Source: Peptoniphilus lacrimalis DSM 7455 (lineage in GTDB: Bacteria > Bacillota > Clostridia > Tissierellales > Peptoniphilaceae). From it: a stretch of 64,000 nucleotides of DNA. A model generated the notes under the pieces. The model did not search any database, was not told where the DNA came from, and worked only from the letters and a program-made list of their open reading frames with translations. The position numbers were made by a program, and so were the translations under genes. The DNA lies in the NCBI RefSeq assembly GCF_000378725.1, contig NZ_KB900373.1, positions 1-64,000 on the forward strand. Direction: 5' to 3'. This document shows, in pieces, positions 8,306-17,967 of the stretch (positions are counted from its first letter, which is position 1; the number at the start of each line of letters is the position of its first letter).

Positions 8306-8536
8306 ATGAAAACTTTATTATCAATTATAATAATAATTGCAGGTATAATTGTAACTCTTATTATTGCCCAAATGGAAACTGAGCAAGCAGGTCTTGGAAC
8401 TTTACAAGGCGCTAGCGACACAAGTCTTTGGGGTCAACATAAGGGTTCAAGTAAGAAAGAAATACAAAATAAAATTGTAATTGTTTCAAGTATTATATTT
8501 GCAGTAGTTTTATTAGTACTTGCAGCTTTAAGCTAA
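8306..8536 (+). CDS. secG: Preprotein translocase subunit SecG
   Basis: The 76-residue protein has two hydrophobic membrane segments (residues 3-21 and 55-74) joined by a polar loop containing [17 protein letters not shown], which fits the SecG loop pattern (G-x-S-D-x-x-x-x-G). SecG associates with SecYE and stimulates SecA-driven export. The start follows RBS GGGGGG. The gene is 19 bases upstream of hppA and probably cotranscribed. In many Firmicutes secG sits before rnr, smpB and ssrA; here ssrA is 6.6 kb away and the neighbour is the pyrophosphatase. Confidence 0.85.
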   Translation: MKTLLSIIIIIAGIIVTLIIAQMETEQAGLGTLQGASDTSLWGQHKGSSKKEIQNKIVIVSSIIFAVVLLVLAALS

Positions 8537-8555
8537 TTTAAGGAGGATTATAAGG

Positions 8556-10562
8556 ATGAATTTATTGTTACTTGCTCCTATAGCTGGTGTTTTGGCACTT
8601 TTATTTGCCGGATATAAGGCATCTTTTGTTTCAAAACAAGATCCAGGTAATGACAGAATGAAAGAAATTTCTTCTTACATTTCACAAGGAGCTATGGCAT
8701 TTTTAACAAGAGAGTATAAGGCTCTTGTTGTTTTTGTAATCGTACTTGCATTAATCTTGGCAATTGGGCTTCATTCAATTCAAACTGCAGTTTGTTTTGT
8801 TTTTGGGGCTTTATTTTCAGTATTAGCCGGATTTGTAGGTATGAAGGTTGCCACTAAGGCAAATGTTAGAACATCTAATGCAGCCATGACTCACGGACTT
8901 GGAAAAGCACTTGATATTGCATTTTCAGGTGGAGCAGTTATGGGAATGTGCGTTGTTGGTCTTGGAATTATAGGTATTATTGGAGCTTATTTCTTTGCTG
9001 ATGGTTCAGTTGAAATTATTACTGGATTTTCTTTAGGAGCATCATCTATTGCACTTTTTGCAAGAGTTGGTGGAGGTATTTATACTAAGGCAGCAGATGT
9101 TGGAGCTGACCTTGTTGGTAAGGTTGAAGCAGGAATTCCTGAAGATGACCCTAGAAACCCTGCTGTTATTGCAGATAATGTTGGTGATAATGTTGGGGAC
9201 GTTGCAGGAATGGGAGCTGACCTTTTTGAATCATATGTAGGAGCTTTACTTTCAGTTATTACTCTTGGAGTTGTAGCTTATGGTGAAAATGGCGTTTTAT
9301 ACGGAACTCTAATTGCAGCTTTCGGTATTGTAGCTTCAATAATTGCAGCATTTTTTGTTAAGGGAGATAAGAATCCTCAAAAGGCTCTAAACAGTGGTGA
9401 ATATGTAGCTGCAGCAGTTACAATGGTAGCAGCAGCACTTTTATCAAATTATATTTTTGCATCATTTAAACCATTTATACCAGTTATTGTTGGTATTGTT
9501 GTTGGTCTTATTATTTCAAAATTTACTGAATATTATACTGCTGATCAATATAAGCCAGTTCAAAGAATTGCGGCTGAATCTGAAACAGGTTCTTCTACAA
9601 ATATTATTGCAGGTCTTTCAGTAGGTATGAGTTCAACTGTTTGGCCAATTGTTGTTATAGCTCTTGGAATCATCGCTTCTTATATAGGAGCAGGTGGAAA
9701 TATTGAACCACTTTATGGACTTTATGGTATAGCTCTTGCAGCCGTAGGTATGCTTTCTACAACTGGTATGACAATAGCCGTTGATGCTTACGGACCAATT
9801 GCAGATAATGCAGGTGGTATTGCAGAAATGTGTGAATTACCTGAAGAGGTTAGAGAAATTACGGACTCTCTTGACTCAGTTGGTAATACAACAGCAGCTA
9901 TTGGTAAGGGATTTGCTATTGGTTCAGCAGCACTAACAGCTTTAGCATTATTTGTTTCTTATATAAACGCTACTGGTCTTACAGGAATTGATATTTCTAA
10001 ACCAGCAGTTATTGCCGCAACATTTATTGGTGGTATGCTTCCATTTGCATTCTCTGCTTTAACAATGTCAGCAGTAGGTAATGCAGCATCAGCTATGATT
10101 GATGAAGTTAGAAGACAATTTAAAGAAATTCCAGGAATCATGGAAGGAGAAGCTACTCCAGAATATGCAAAGTGTGTAGATATTTCTACTACAGCAGCTT
10201 TAAGAGAAATGATTGTACCAGGTCTTATAGCAGTTGTTGTACCAATTGTTGTTGGTATACTTCTTGGAACTGAAGCACTTGGAGGACTTCAAGCTGGAGC
10301 TCTTGTAACAGGAGTTTTGATGGCAATATTTATGTCTAATGCTGGTGGAGCATGGGATAACGCAAAGAAATATATTGAAGGTGGAAAACATGGTGGAAAG
10401 GGTTCAGAAGCTCACAAGGCTGCTGTAACTGGAGATACTGTAGGAGATCCATTCAAGGATACATCTGGACCTTCTTTAAATATTTTAATTAAACTTATTA
10501 CAGTTGTTTCATTAGTATTTGCGCCATTATTTGTAGCTTATGGTGGAATTTTAATTAAATAA
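8556..10562 (+). CDS. hppA: K+-dependent ion-translocating membrane pyrophosphatase
   Basis: This integral membrane enzyme couples hydrolysis of cytoplasmic PPi to export of Na+ and/or H+. The 668-residue protein is of usual length, with about 16 membrane helices. Catalytic signatures include [39 protein letters not shown] and the C-terminal [14 protein letters not shown]. The motif GNTTAA carries Ala at the site where K+-independent enzymes have Lys, so this enzyme belongs to the K+-stimulated class (family knowledge). Na+ against H+ specificity cannot be settled by eye. RBS AAGGAGG precedes the ATG. It would conserve energy from PPi made in biosynthesis and possibly polyphosphate turnover. 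Confidence 0.96.
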   Translation: MNLLLLAPIAGVLALLFAGYKASFVSKQDPGNDRMKEISSYISQGAMAFLTREYKALVVFVIVLALILAIGLHSIQTAVCFVFGALFSVLAGFVGMKVATKANVRTSNAAMTHGLGKALDIAFSGGAVMGMCVVGLGIIGIIGAYFFADGSVEIITGFSLGASSIALFARVGGGIYTKAADVGADLVGKVEAGIPEDDPRNPAVIADNVGDNVGDVAGMGADLFESYVGALLSVITLGVVAYGENGVLYGTLIAAFGIVASIIAAFFVKGDKNPQKALNSGEYVAAAVTMVAAALLSNYIFASFKPFIPVIVGIVVGLIISKFTEYYTADQYKPVQRIAAESETGSSTNIIAGLSVGMSSTVWPIVVIALGIIASYIGAGGNIEPLYGLYGIALAAVGMLSTTGMTIAVDAYGPIADNAGGIAEMCELPEEVREITDSLDSVGNTTAAIGKGFAIGSAALTALALFVSYINATGLTGIDISKPAVIAATFIGGMLPFAFSALTMSAVGNAASAMIDEVRRQFKEIPGIMEGEATPEYAKCVDISTTAALREMIVPGLIAVVVPIVVGILLGTEALGGLQAGALVTGVLMAIFMSNAGGAWDNAKKYIEGGKHGGKGSEAHKAAVTGDTVGDPFKDTSGPSLNILIKLITVVSLVFAPLFVAYGGILIK

Positions 10563-10583
10563 TAAAGAATATTTACCCTGATT

Positions 10584-10614
10584 AAAGTGCGAGGCAAGTC
10601 CTTGCACTTTTTTT
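10584..10614 (+). terminator. Terminator after hppA
   Basis: AAAGTGCGAGG and CCTTGCACTTT form an 11-bp stem with one G-T pair, followed by a T run. Confidence 0.88.
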
Positions 10615-10676
10615 ATATTTTTAATCTTTAATTTATAAGAAATATTTTTTATAATATATTTATATTAGGAGGGTTT

Positions 10677-11978
10677 ATGAGAATTTTAGATATAATAGAA
10701 AAGAAAAAATTAGGAGAAGAGCTTTCAAAGGAAGAAATTTCTTTTTGGATAAAGGGACTTTGTAGTGGAGATATTCCAGATTATCAAACTTCAGCATTAC
10801 TTATGGCTATTCGCTTGAAGGGAATGAATCAAGAAGAAACGGTTAATCTCTGCCAAGAAATGGTACATAGTGGAGATATTCTTGATTTATCGGAGATAGA
10901 AGGTATAAAAGCAGATAAACATTCTACAGGAGGAGTTGGAGATAAAACTTCTCTAGTTTTAGGACCTCTTGTAGCATCTTGTGGTTTAAAAATTGCCAAG
11001 ATGAGTGGACGTGGTTTGGGTCATACTGGTGGAACTCTAGATAAATTGGAATCTATAAGCGGTTTAAATATATTTTTATCAGAAGATGAATTTAAAAAAC
11101 AAGTTGCTGAAATTGGTATAGCAATTGTTGGACAAACAGGAGAGCTTGTGCCTGCAGATAAAAAACTTTATGCCCTAAGGGATGTAACGGCAACAGTTGA
11201 TTCTATTCCTCTGATATCCTCATCAATAATGTCAAAAAAATTAGCTGCGGGTTCAGATACAATTCTTCTCGATGTTAAATATGGCAAGGGTGCTTTTATG
11301 CACACTGTGGAAGATGCAAAAAAACTTGCAAAAACTATGATTTCAATAGGCAAAAGTCTTGGTAAAAATACTATGGCGATGATTACAGATATGAATGCTC
11401 CTCTTGGAAGAACAATTGGTAATGCTTTAGAAATAAAAGAAGCTGTATTGACATTAAAAGGTCAGGGTGAAGAGTCTTTTACAGAATTTATTATTTCTGC
11501 AGCGAAAATTATGTTAATGCAAGGAAAAATCACATCAGATGAAGCAGAAGCTGATAAGATGTTGAGGGAAAATATAAAAAATGGAAAAGCATTTTTAAAA
11601 TTTAAAGAGATGGTAAGATCTCAAGGTGGAAATGTTGATCAAATTGATGATTTAGACCTCTTGCCTAAATCAAAACATATAGAAGATATGAAATCTAAAG
11701 AAGAAGGATATATTTCTAAGATAAATTCAGAAGAGTTAGGGATTCTATCCATGAAACTTGGAGGAGGAAGAAAAAAGAAAGAGGATAAAATTAATTATGC
11801 TGTGGGCATAATTATGGATAAAAAAGTTGGAGATTATGTAAAAATTGGGGATAGTTTAGGTCAAATCCACTATGATGATTTATTGGAAAAGCAATTAATA
11901 GATGGCTTTTACCAAGCTTATGAGTTTTCAAAAAATAAGGTGGAAAAAATTAAGGTTATTGAAGAGATTTTAAAGTAG
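10677..11978 (+). CDS. pdp: Pyrimidine-nucleoside phosphorylase
   Basis: The enzyme phosphorolyses uridine, deoxyuridine or thymidine to the base plus (deoxy)ribose 1-phosphate in nucleoside salvage. The 433 residues have the family signature SGRGLGHTGGTLDKLES near 113-129, the phosphate-binding KHSTGGVGDKTS near 81-92, and the C-terminal barrel-sandwich domain (from about 345, GGGRKKKEDKINYAVGI). RBS AGGAGGG lies six bases before the ATG. It is flanked by a terminator upstream and a separate promoter downstream, so it is probably monocistronic. Thymidine phosphorylase (deoA) is the close alternative; the Firmicutes-type length favours Pdp. Confidence 0.93.
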   Translation: MRILDIIEKKKLGEELSKEEISFWIKGLCSGDIPDYQTSALLMAIRLKGMNQEETVNLCQEMVHSGDILDLSEIEGIKADKHSTGGVGDKTSLVLGPLVASCGLKIAKMSGRGLGHTGGTLDKLESISGLNIFLSEDEFKKQVAEIGIAIVGQTGELVPADKKLYALRDVTATVDSIPLISSSIMSKKLAAGSDTILLDVKYGKGAFMHTVEDAKKLAKTMISIGKSLGKNTMAMITDMNAPLGRTIGNALEIKEAVLTLKGQGEESFTEFIISAAKIMLMQGKITSDEAEADKMLRENIKNGKAFLKFKEMVRSQGGNVDQIDDLDLLPKSKHIEDMKSKEEGYISKINSEELGILSMKLGGGRKKKEDKINYAVGIIMDKKVGDYVKIGDSLGQIHYDDLLEKQLIDGFYQAYEFSKNKVEKIKVIEEILK

Positions 11979-11996
11979 ATAATGTTATTAATTTAA

Positions 11997-12025
11997 TTGA
12001 TAAGGAATTGATACTTTAGTATAAT
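11997..12025 (+). promoter_or_regulatory. Promoter of the second SLH-domain gene
   Basis: TTGATA (11997-12002), a 17-base spacer and TATAAT (12020-12025), 19 bases before the start codon's SD region. Confidence 0.72.
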
Positions 12026-12044
12026 GTAACAAAAGGAGGTTTTC

Positions 12045-13595
12045 ATGAAAAAATTAATTGTAATTTTTCTTTCCATGTTTTTAATTTTTATTGGTGTATA
12101 TGCTGATGAAGATATTCAGGTAGTTTTAGAACAACCTGCCGTTTCAAGTGCAAAAAGTGGGGAAAATCTTCTATATAATTTAAATATAAAACTACCTAAA
12201 GATTATAAGAAAAAATATGAATCTTTTTCTGTCAGCGTACTTATGGATGGTAATTTAAAAGTACTTTCTACAGATTTAGTGGGAGCAGAAGTAAATCCGG
12301 GAAAGATTAATTTAAAAACAACAGAAAACTCTAAAACTTCTCAAAATATTATCAGCTTAAATGTTGATGATATAAGTAAGATTGATAAGGAAAACTTAAG
12401 CTTAAAGATCAACACAAAGGTGAGAAAAGAAATCAAATCAGGTGAAAATTTAGAAAATTCCTTTGTTCTTTCCTATCAAGATAGGAAGGGATATACGGGT
12501 TCTAGTCAAAAAAATTTGGAATCTTCAACAAAGGCAGGAAATATTGAATTAAAAATTGACGACATCTATGCTAATTCAAAAACAATTAAGGGCAAGTCAG
12601 AAAAAAATGCAACTATTGTTCTTTATAGGGGTAAAGATGAGTTAAAAAGAGTTAAAGCTGATAAAGATGGTAACTTTTCTATTGATGTAAATCCTTTTAG
12701 TGAAGGTGAAAAAATTAGACTCTATGCCTACTATGAAGATGATAATGTATATGTTGATTATATAATTAAGGGAGTAGATGAGTCTTATAAAATAAAGGAT
12801 GTAAAAAAGTCCAGCGAAGAAGTAATAAATTCTATTTCAAATATGAAAAAAATAAGCGATTATGTAGCTTTTGCAAAAGGATTGCCAACAGCTAAGGCTA
12901 CAAAGGAAGAAGAAGCAAGGCTAAAGGCAGCAATAGCTGGTGGAGAATATCTTCAAGTAAAAAAAGTGGTTAAAGATGAAGATATAGGAAAAGTCTTTAA
13001 TGAACTTCAAGGAGCAATCAAAGGTGTTAGAAAGCCCTATATGATTGGAAGCGAGGGCAAATTCAATCCTGATAAGGCAATGACTAGAGCCGAAGTTTGC
13101 CAAGTTTTAAGTAAAATTATAATGGGCAATAAGACTGTAAGTGATTTTTCCTCTTTTAAAGATGTTGATCAAGAAAAATGGTATGCAGGAGCAGTAACTG
13201 CAATTGAATCCAGAAAGCTTATTTCAGGATATAGTGACGGGACCTTTAAACCTGAAAAAGAAATAAAAAGATCAGAATTTGCCATGATTATTTATAATTA
13301 TTTAAAACTTGATGAAAGTTCTGAAAGTGTAAAATTTTCGGATGTTTCCAATAATCATTGGGCCAAAAAAGCTATAGATACCCTAGTGGCTAATAAAATA
13401 ATGGTAGGTACAGATTCAAAACACTTTAACCCTGATGGCAAGCTTAAAAGATGTCAGGCAGCAGTAATTGTAAATAATATTTTAGATAGAAAAGTAAATA
13501 AGGAATTTTTAAATACCTACAGCAAAAATCCTTACAAGGATTTATCAGATAAACACTGGGCATATTATCAAATACTTGAGGTCAGCGGTTTGTAA
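12045..13595 (+). CDS. Secreted SLH-domain protein with Ig-like module
   Basis: The 516-residue protein starts with a signal peptide (MKKLIVIFLSMFLIFIGVYA, cleavage expected after VYA). It continues with beta-rich modules: residues ~25-165, then an Ig-like domain at ~175-245 (IKGKSEKNATIVLYRG resembles a bacterial Ig-like fold). A short helical linker leads to three S-layer homology repeats from ~325, plus the first half of a fourth ending HWAYYQILEVSGL. The same truncated fourth repeat ends the surface protein at the left edge of the window, so this is the normal C-terminus. Expected location is the cell wall. RBS AAAGGAGG. Specific function unknown. Confidence 0.88.
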   Translation: MKKLIVIFLSMFLIFIGVYADEDIQVVLEQPAVSSAKSGENLLYNLNIKLPKDYKKKYESFSVSVLMDGNLKVLSTDLVGAEVNPGKINLKTTENSKTSQNIISLNVDDISKIDKENLSLKINTKVRKEIKSGENLENSFVLSYQDRKGYTGSSQKNLESSTKAGNIELKIDDIYANSKTIKGKSEKNATIVLYRGKDELKRVKADKDGNFSIDVNPFSEGEKIRLYAYYEDDNVYVDYIIKGVDESYKIKDVKKSSEEVINSISNMKKISDYVAFAKGLPTAKATKEEEARLKAAIAGGEYLQVKKVVKDEDIGKVFNELQGAIKGVRKPYMIGSEGKFNPDKAMTRAEVCQVLSKIIMGNKTVSDFSSFKDVDQEKWYAGAVTAIESRKLISGYSDGTFKPEKEIKRSEFAMIIYNYLKLDESSESVKFSDVSNNHWAKKAIDTLVANKIMVGTDSKHFNPDGKLKRCQAAVIVNNILDRKVNKEFLNTYSKNPYKDLSDKHWAYYQILEVSGL

Positions 13596-13607
13596 AAAGT
13601 TTAAAAT

Positions 13608-13650
13608 AAAGACTTGTTTGATTTTTATAAATCTTAAAAGTCTTTTTTTA
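13608..13650 (+). terminator. Terminator after the SLH-domain gene
   Basis: AAAGACTT pairs with AAGTCTTT, enclosing an inner GATTT/AAATC stem, and is followed by T7. Confidence 0.75.
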
Positions 13651-13713
13651 TGGAGAAAAGTATATTAATTTTAAAGTATTAAAGAAAAAAGTGATGACGA
13701 GAATAGATTTACC

Positions 13714-13771
13714 TATTTGAACTGACCCCCAAAAGTTAGACCTAAAAACTAACTTAAGGAGGTCAGTTCAA
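13714..13771. repeat. Solo copy of the IS3-element left end, folded as a double inverted repeat
   Basis: Bases 13714-13768 are identical to 25911-25965, the left end of the insertion sequence further right (55 of 55). The copy contains TTGAACTGACC (13717-13727) matched by GGTCAGTTCAA (13761-13771) and an inner AAGTTAG/CTAACTT stem. No transposase gene follows; similarity stops at 13768. It is either a relic of a deleted IS copy or a small element mobilised by it. Confidence 0.85.
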
Positions 13772-13836
13772 TTCTGCAACATCACCTTTTCTAATGTATT
13801 AGATATCATGCGACCATCAAAATAATATTTTTAAAA

Positions 13837-14784
13837 TTAATTTTCTAAACTTACTCTTTTTTCTAAATTCCTTTTTTCCATAAATATTATTGATGAAGCT
13901 ATGGCTATAAGAATCACACCTATAATTTCATTTGTAGAAATTCTTTCTTTCAAAAATATTAGGGAAAATATTGGTGCAAGTATAGGTTTTATAAAAAATA
14001 CAAGAGATGATATTGCTATTGGATTTTTTTCTACTGCAAAGAAATGACAAACAAAGCCCATTCCTGTTACAAAAATCGCTATATAAAGTAGTATTAAAAT
14101 ATTATCCTTGTTTATTCCTGAAATTATTGGGATACTTGCAAATTTATCAAGTCCAATTCCCATAAAAAATTCGCTGACAGAAGATATTCTAGATACTAAT
14201 ACTAATATTAATAGTTCAACACAGCCAAATAGAAAGGTAAATGATGTTATTGTTGGTGATTTTATAGGTTTATGAGCATTCAATTTTTTGCCTACTAAAG
14301 AGTAAAGGGAAAAAGAAAACGCCGATAAAATATTTACAATAAATCCGAACAAGGAACCCTTGAAATTCAAAGGATTTATTAAGACTAAAAATCCTATAAA
14401 AGCTATGACTATTCCTATAAAAACATTTTTACTGATTTTTTCTTTGGTAAATAGATGTCCCAAAATCATGGAAAAAAATGTGTTGGAACAGAAAAGTATG
14501 CCTGCCACATGGGCATCTAAGTAATATACGGATAGGGTGTAGCATGTCATTGCAAAAACTATGCACAAAAGTCCGGTAATAGCAAAGCCTATGTAGTCAT
14601 CTTTTTTTAGCTTATAATCTGCTTTTTTTAATTCTCTTTTACTTATGGGATATAAGATTAATGCACCTATAAAAAATCTAAGAAGATTTAATTGTATGGG
14701 GTTAAAAGCCCCTCCAGAAAGTTTAATTGCAACCTCCATACTTGAAAAAAATATGGCGGCTAAAAATACATATATTAAATTCAT
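13837..14784 (-). CDS. EamA/DMT-family transporter
   Basis: The 315-residue protein has ten hydrophobic segments in two EamA repeats (first near residues 3-125, second near 140-290), the architecture of drug/metabolite transporters. The ATG at 14784 was chosen because GGGAGG lies 7 bases upstream; a longer frame would add 15 residues without an RBS. It is related to, but clearly diverged from, the tandem EamA pair at 42.8-44.7 kb. Substrate is unknown; amino-acid, nucleoside or metabolite export is typical. Confidence 0.85.
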   Translation of the reverse strand: MNLIYVFLAAIFFSSMEVAIKLSGGAFNPIQLNLLRFFIGALILYPISKRELKKADYKLKKDDYIGFAITGLLCIVFAMTCYTLSVYYLDAHVAGILFCSNTFFSMILGHLFTKEKISKNVFIGIVIAFIGFLVLINPLNFKGSLFGFIVNILSAFSFSLYSLVGKKLNAHKPIKSPTITSFTFLFGCVELLILVLVSRISSVSEFFMGIGLDKFASIPIISGINKDNILILLYIAIFVTGMGFVCHFFAVEKNPIAISSLVFFIKPILAPIFSLIFLKERISTNEIIGVILIAIASSIIFMEKRNLEKRVSLEN

Positions 14785-14844
14785 TATTGCCTCCCTAATC
14801 ATTATAAGGTTAGTAGTAGACTCATGCAAGTTTTAAAGATAATA

Positions 14845-14869
14845 AAAAAACACATTCAAAAGAATGTAT
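14845..14869 (-). terminator. Terminator of ssrA
   Basis: On the minus strand ACATTC-TTTT-GAATGT is followed by GTTTTTTT, a few bases after the encoded CCA of tmRNA. Confidence 0.85.
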
Positions 14870-14874
14870 TTATA

Positions 14875-15225
14875 TGGTGGAGGCGGTGAGAGTCGAACTC
14901 ACGTCCGAAGATTCGTCTGCAAAAAGCTTCTCCGAGTGCAGACTATTTTTAAATTTTCTCCTAGTCTTTTAAATAATCAAAAAAATCGTAGGATATTGTC
15001 ATAAGTTCCGTCCTGCATTATGACAACTTGTGCAGTGCGGTTCCCCACAAAATTTGATACCTAGATTTTAAAGCGTGGGCACTTTAAGCTAGATAAGCTA
15101 CCCTTAGGCAGCTAGTGCGAAATTATTTTCGTCGTTTATTTTTATGAACCATTTTAGCGTTGTGTGATTCATCAACGACTCGCTACTTAAGGCTCAGAAT
15201 CCCCGTCGAAACCATTTTCGCCCCC
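14875..15225 (-). ncRNA. ssrA: tmRNA (transfer-messenger RNA)
   Basis: On the minus strand the RNA begins GGGGGCGAAAATGGTTTCGA and ends with the tRNA-like T arm and CCTCCACCA. The first seven bases (GGGGGCG) pair with CGCCTCC before ACCA to make the acceptor stem, and CCA is encoded. The tag reading frame ends AAC GAC GAA AAT AAT TTC GCA CTA GCT GCC TAA, giving a degradation tag ending NDENNFALAA, where the ALAA tail is typical. tmRNA rescues stalled ribosomes together with SmpB. Length is 351 bases. Ends were set from the acceptor stem. Confidence 0.97.
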
Positions 15226-15244
15226 TTATTTTATTGTAAATTAC

Positions 15245-15273
15245 ATTATATAAAATAAGATTTTTTTTGTCAA
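15245..15273 (-). promoter_or_regulatory. Consensus promoter of ssrA
   Basis: On the minus strand perfect TTGACA (15273-15268), a 17-base spacer and perfect TATAAT (15250-15245), with expected initiation about 12 bases upstream of the mature tmRNA 5' end. Confidence 0.85.
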
Positions 15274-15873
15274 TTATCTTCCTATTTTATCAAGTTTTTT
15301 GCTGTGCTTTTTGTAGTATAAATATCCTAAAATTCCACCAAGGGTATTTAAAATTAAGTCATCTATATCTACGCTTCTGCCTATAAAGAATTGTATAAAT
15401 TCTATAAATATTGATATGGATATGGTCAGATATATAAATTTGGTAAAGTTTTTATATCTATTATAGATTATAGGGATAATATAACCTAATGGAAGAAATA
15501 TTAATACATTTCCCAATATATTTATTAGAGAGTGTAAAAATCCTGAATATTTTATATATGATTTTATGGTTCTAAAAGGTATCAAATTCACTCCCCAATT
15601 GCCAGCGCTTATCCTATCTTTAAAATTTCCTACAAAATTAAAATGGTCATTTGTAAGGTCTATGCCATGTGATGAGATAAAAGAATTTGGAGTAAATAAA
15701 ATAATAGCTAAAACTACCAGATAACTTGCCAATAGGCACATGAAAAATTCTCTTTGACCATTAGATTTTTTTCTAAAATCTCTGAAGAAGTGAAGTCTAA
15801 TCTGTGAAAATCCTATAAAAGTGAGAAGAAAAGCTACTAAACTTCTTGTAAAGAAAAATAAAAATAGTTTCAT
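15274..15873 (-). CDS. VanZ-like membrane protein
   Basis: The 199-residue protein has about five hydrophobic segments and the VanZ signature: NLIPFRTI near residue 97, then LPLGYIIPI and the C-terminal EFIQFFIGRSVDIDDLILNTLGGILGY region. VanZ-family proteins are found in many Firmicutes; a role in glycopeptide resistance is known only for VanZ itself, so no resistance should be inferred. Its ATG overlaps the stop of the upstream HAD gene by four bases, indicating one operon. The stop codon abuts the -35 box of ssrA. Confidence 0.85.
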   Translation of the reverse strand: MKLFLFFFTRSLVAFLLTFIGFSQIRLHFFRDFRKKSNGQREFFMCLLASYLVVLAIILFTPNSFISSHGIDLTNDHFNFVGNFKDRISAGNWGVNLIPFRTIKSYIKYSGFLHSLINILGNVLIFLPLGYIIPIIYNRYKNFTKFIYLTISISIFIEFIQFFIGRSVDIDDLILNTLGGILGYLYYKKHSKKLDKIGR

Positions 15874-16508
15874 ATATTTTTTAGCTCAGTTAATTTTTTT
15901 ATTGAATAGGGATTTTCTGCTTTTATATATGGAAAAGTATCTTTAGAGTTTTCATCATAAATACCGACTGTAACAAGACCTGCTTTTTTAGCATTTCTTA
16001 AAGCTATTACTGAATCATCTACTAAAATAGCATCCTCGGGTAAAATATTATTTTCTTGGCATATACTCTTAAAGAAGTTTGGATCATTTTTTGCATAAGT
16101 TTGACTTTCTACCGTATAGATATTTTCTATATATTTTTTAAAATCATATTTTTCAACAGGTATTTTAGCAAATTCTTTGTTGGTTGAAGTTCCTATTACT
16201 ACTTTATAAGATTTATATTTGAAATATTCTAAAATATCTATAGCACCATATTTTAATTGCACTTTATTTGAATAAAAATCAACAATTTGTTCTTTAAAGG
16301 TATTATAAAGGCTATCATATGACATATCTAAGTTAAATTTATCTATTAAAAAAGATGTTGAAAGCTTTAGGTTTAAAGTTGTCATATAATCTTCATCTTC
16401 TCTTTTTAAAGTAAGACCCATTTTTTTCAAAAAATCTGTTGATAGATTTCTCCAATATCCCATAGAATCTACTAGGGTTCCATCTAAGTCAAATATAATT
16501 AGCTTCAT
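15870..16508 (-). CDS. HAD-family hydrolase
   Basis: The 212-residue protein has the haloacid dehalogenase motif I DLDGTLVDS (nucleophile Asp8, acid Asp10), motif II in VVIGTST and motif IV in ILVDDS, with a helical cap domain between. This pattern fits phosphatases of the beta-phosphoglucomutase or phosphoglycolate phosphatase type acting on small phosphorylated metabolites. The ATG at 16508 was preferred over an upstream start because TTGGAGG is ideally placed. It is translationally coupled to the VanZ-like gene. Substrate unknown. Confidence 0.88.
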   Translation of the reverse strand: MKLIIFDLDGTLVDSMGYWRNLSTDFLKKMGLTLKREDEDYMTTLNLKLSTSFLIDKFNLDMSYDSLYNTFKEQIVDFYSNKVQLKYGAIDILEYFKYKSYKVVIGTSTNKEFAKIPVEKYDFKKYIENIYTVESQTYAKNDPNFFKSICQENNILPEDAILVDDSVIALRNAKKAGLVTVGIYDENSKDTFPYIKAENPYSIKKLTELKNI

Positions 16509-16771
16509 AATATCCTCCAATCCCAACGATTATATATAAGTACAAATATTATGTCAATTTATAATAATTAGTTCAGTAATTTGAATGTTTGTCTTATACA
16601 AATATTTTTCCTAATATATTATAATATAAAAGTGATGATAAATGTATAAAATTAGTTTATATAAGATAAAGCTTTTTAAATAAATTCGTAAAGTGTCCTG
16701 ATATGATGTAAAATAGAAGAGATTTAATATATAAAATCTTTTATAAGTATTGAGATTTGAGAGGAGTTAAG

Positions 16772-17182
16772 ATGAGTCCATCAAGAGAAGATTATATAAA
16801 AAATATTTTTAAAGGAATTGAAAATGCTGGCTTTGCACAAAATAAGGATATTTCTAATTATCTTGAAGTTTCTAAACCTTCTGTTACAGAAATGATTGGA
16901 AAATTGAAAGATGATAATTTAGTTTATACTGAAAATTCAAAAATCTATTTAACTGAACAAGGTCTAAAAATTGGAGAAAAATTAATTTCTATTCACAGAT
17001 TGTGGGAAAAGTTTTTGGAAGAAGTTTTAGATTTTCCAGCAGACCAAGTGCATAATCAAGCTGATTTGTTAGAACATGTGACCTCAGATGAGCTTGTCGA
17101 ATCTCTTAATAAATATTTAAATTATCCTAAAAATTGTCCTCACGGTAGGATAATTTATATTAATGCTAAGGAAAATATATAG
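16772..17182 (+). CDS. DtxR/MntR-family metal-dependent regulator
   Basis: The 136-residue protein has an N-terminal winged helix (SREDYIKNIFKGI, recognition part KPSVTEMIGKLKDD) and a dimerisation domain with metal-ligand candidates IHRLWEKFL (His) and LLEHVTSDEL (Glu-His). It ends near CPHGR, a motif common to the DtxR branch. There is no SH3-like third domain, so it is of MntR length. In MntR the first ligands are Asp8 and Glu11; here Asp7 is present but Ile occupies the Glu position, so metal binding may differ. The start follows RBS GAGAGGAG. It is 11 bases upstream of a reductase gene. Targets (Mn or Fe uptake) are not visible here. Confidence 0.82.
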   Translation: MSPSREDYIKNIFKGIENAGFAQNKDISNYLEVSKPSVTEMIGKLKDDNLVYTENSKIYLTEQGLKIGEKLISIHRLWEKFLEEVLDFPADQVHNQADLLEHVTSDELVESLNKYLNYPKNCPHGRIIYINAKENI

Positions 17183-17193
17183 GAGTGGATATT

Positions 17194-17931
17194 ATGAAAG
17201 AAACTATTTTAATAACAGGTTCTTCCAGGGGCATAGGTAGAGCTACTGCCCTTAGTTTTTTTGATGAAAACTTAAATATAGTTATTAATTATATAAAAGA
17301 AAAAGAAAAGGCAGAAGAAGTAGTAAGTATTCTTAAATCAAGGGGCATAAATTCCATGGCTGTGGGGTGTGATGTTTCTGATTTTGATCAAGTTAAGGAT
17401 ATGTTTAAAACTATTGAAAAAAATTTTGGTGGAGTTGATAAGCTTGTAAATAATGCAGGTATTGCTCCCTTCCCTAAATTATGTCAAGAAGTTGAGGATT
17501 CTGAATGGAAAAGAGTTTTTGAAGTCAATGTAGGAGGTCAATTTAACACTTGTAGATTGGCTGTTCCTTATATGGTTTCTCAAAAAAGAGGAGCAATTGT
17601 TAATTTATCCTCTGTTTGGGGACAAACTGGCGGGTCTATGGAATCCACATATGGGGCAAGTAAGGGCGCAGTTATTGCATATTCAAGAGCTTTAGCAAGG
17701 GAACTTGGTCCTTCAAATATTAGGGTTAATGTTGTGGCTCCCGGTTGCATATTAACAGATATGACGGCAATATTGAGTAAAGAAACCCTAGATGGCTTTG
17801 CTCAAGAAGTTCCTTTAATGAGAAATGGTAAGGCTGAAGAAGTTGCACAAGTAATTAATTTTCTTTTGTCTTCCAAGGCTTCATATATGTCTGGTCAAGT
17901 TTTAGGAGTAAATGGAGGATATTACGATTAA
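17194..17931 (+). CDS. Short-chain dehydrogenase/reductase, FabG-like
   Basis: The 245-residue protein has the classical SDR layout: NAD(P)-binding TGSSRGIG near residue 8, NNAG near 86-89, catalytic Ser in NLSSVWG and YGASK (Tyr/Lys) near 153-157, and a C-terminal NGGYYD. FabG proteins reduce 3-oxoacyl-ACP, but without fab neighbours the substrate cannot be assigned. RBS AGGAG lies eight bases before the chosen ATG. It is directly downstream of the DtxR-like gene, probably in the same transcript. A second homolog is at 23571-24290. Confidence 0.85.
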   Translation: MKETILITGSSRGIGRATALSFFDENLNIVINYIKEKEKAEEVVSILKSRGINSMAVGCDVSDFDQVKDMFKTIEKNFGGVDKLVNNAGIAPFPKLCQEVEDSEWKRVFEVNVGGQFNTCRLAVPYMVSQKRGAIVNLSSVWGQTGGSMESTYGASKGAVIAYSRALARELGPSNIRVNVVAPGCILTDMTAILSKETLDGFAQEVPLMRNGKAEEVAQVINFLLSSKASYMSGQVLGVNGGYYD

Positions 17932-17935
17932 AAAA

Positions 17936-17967
17936 GTCCCTGCACACAAGGCAGGGAACTTATTTTT
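17936..17967. terminator. Bidirectional terminator between convergent genes
   Basis: TCCCTGC (17937-17943) pairs with GCAGGGA (17951-17957), with T runs downstream on both strands. It serves the reductase and the antiporter. Confidence 0.88.

Noticed and set aside
15274-15873. Glycopeptide-resistance gene vanZ
   Set aside because: The VanZ domain is present, but no van cluster genes are near, so no resistance is claimed.
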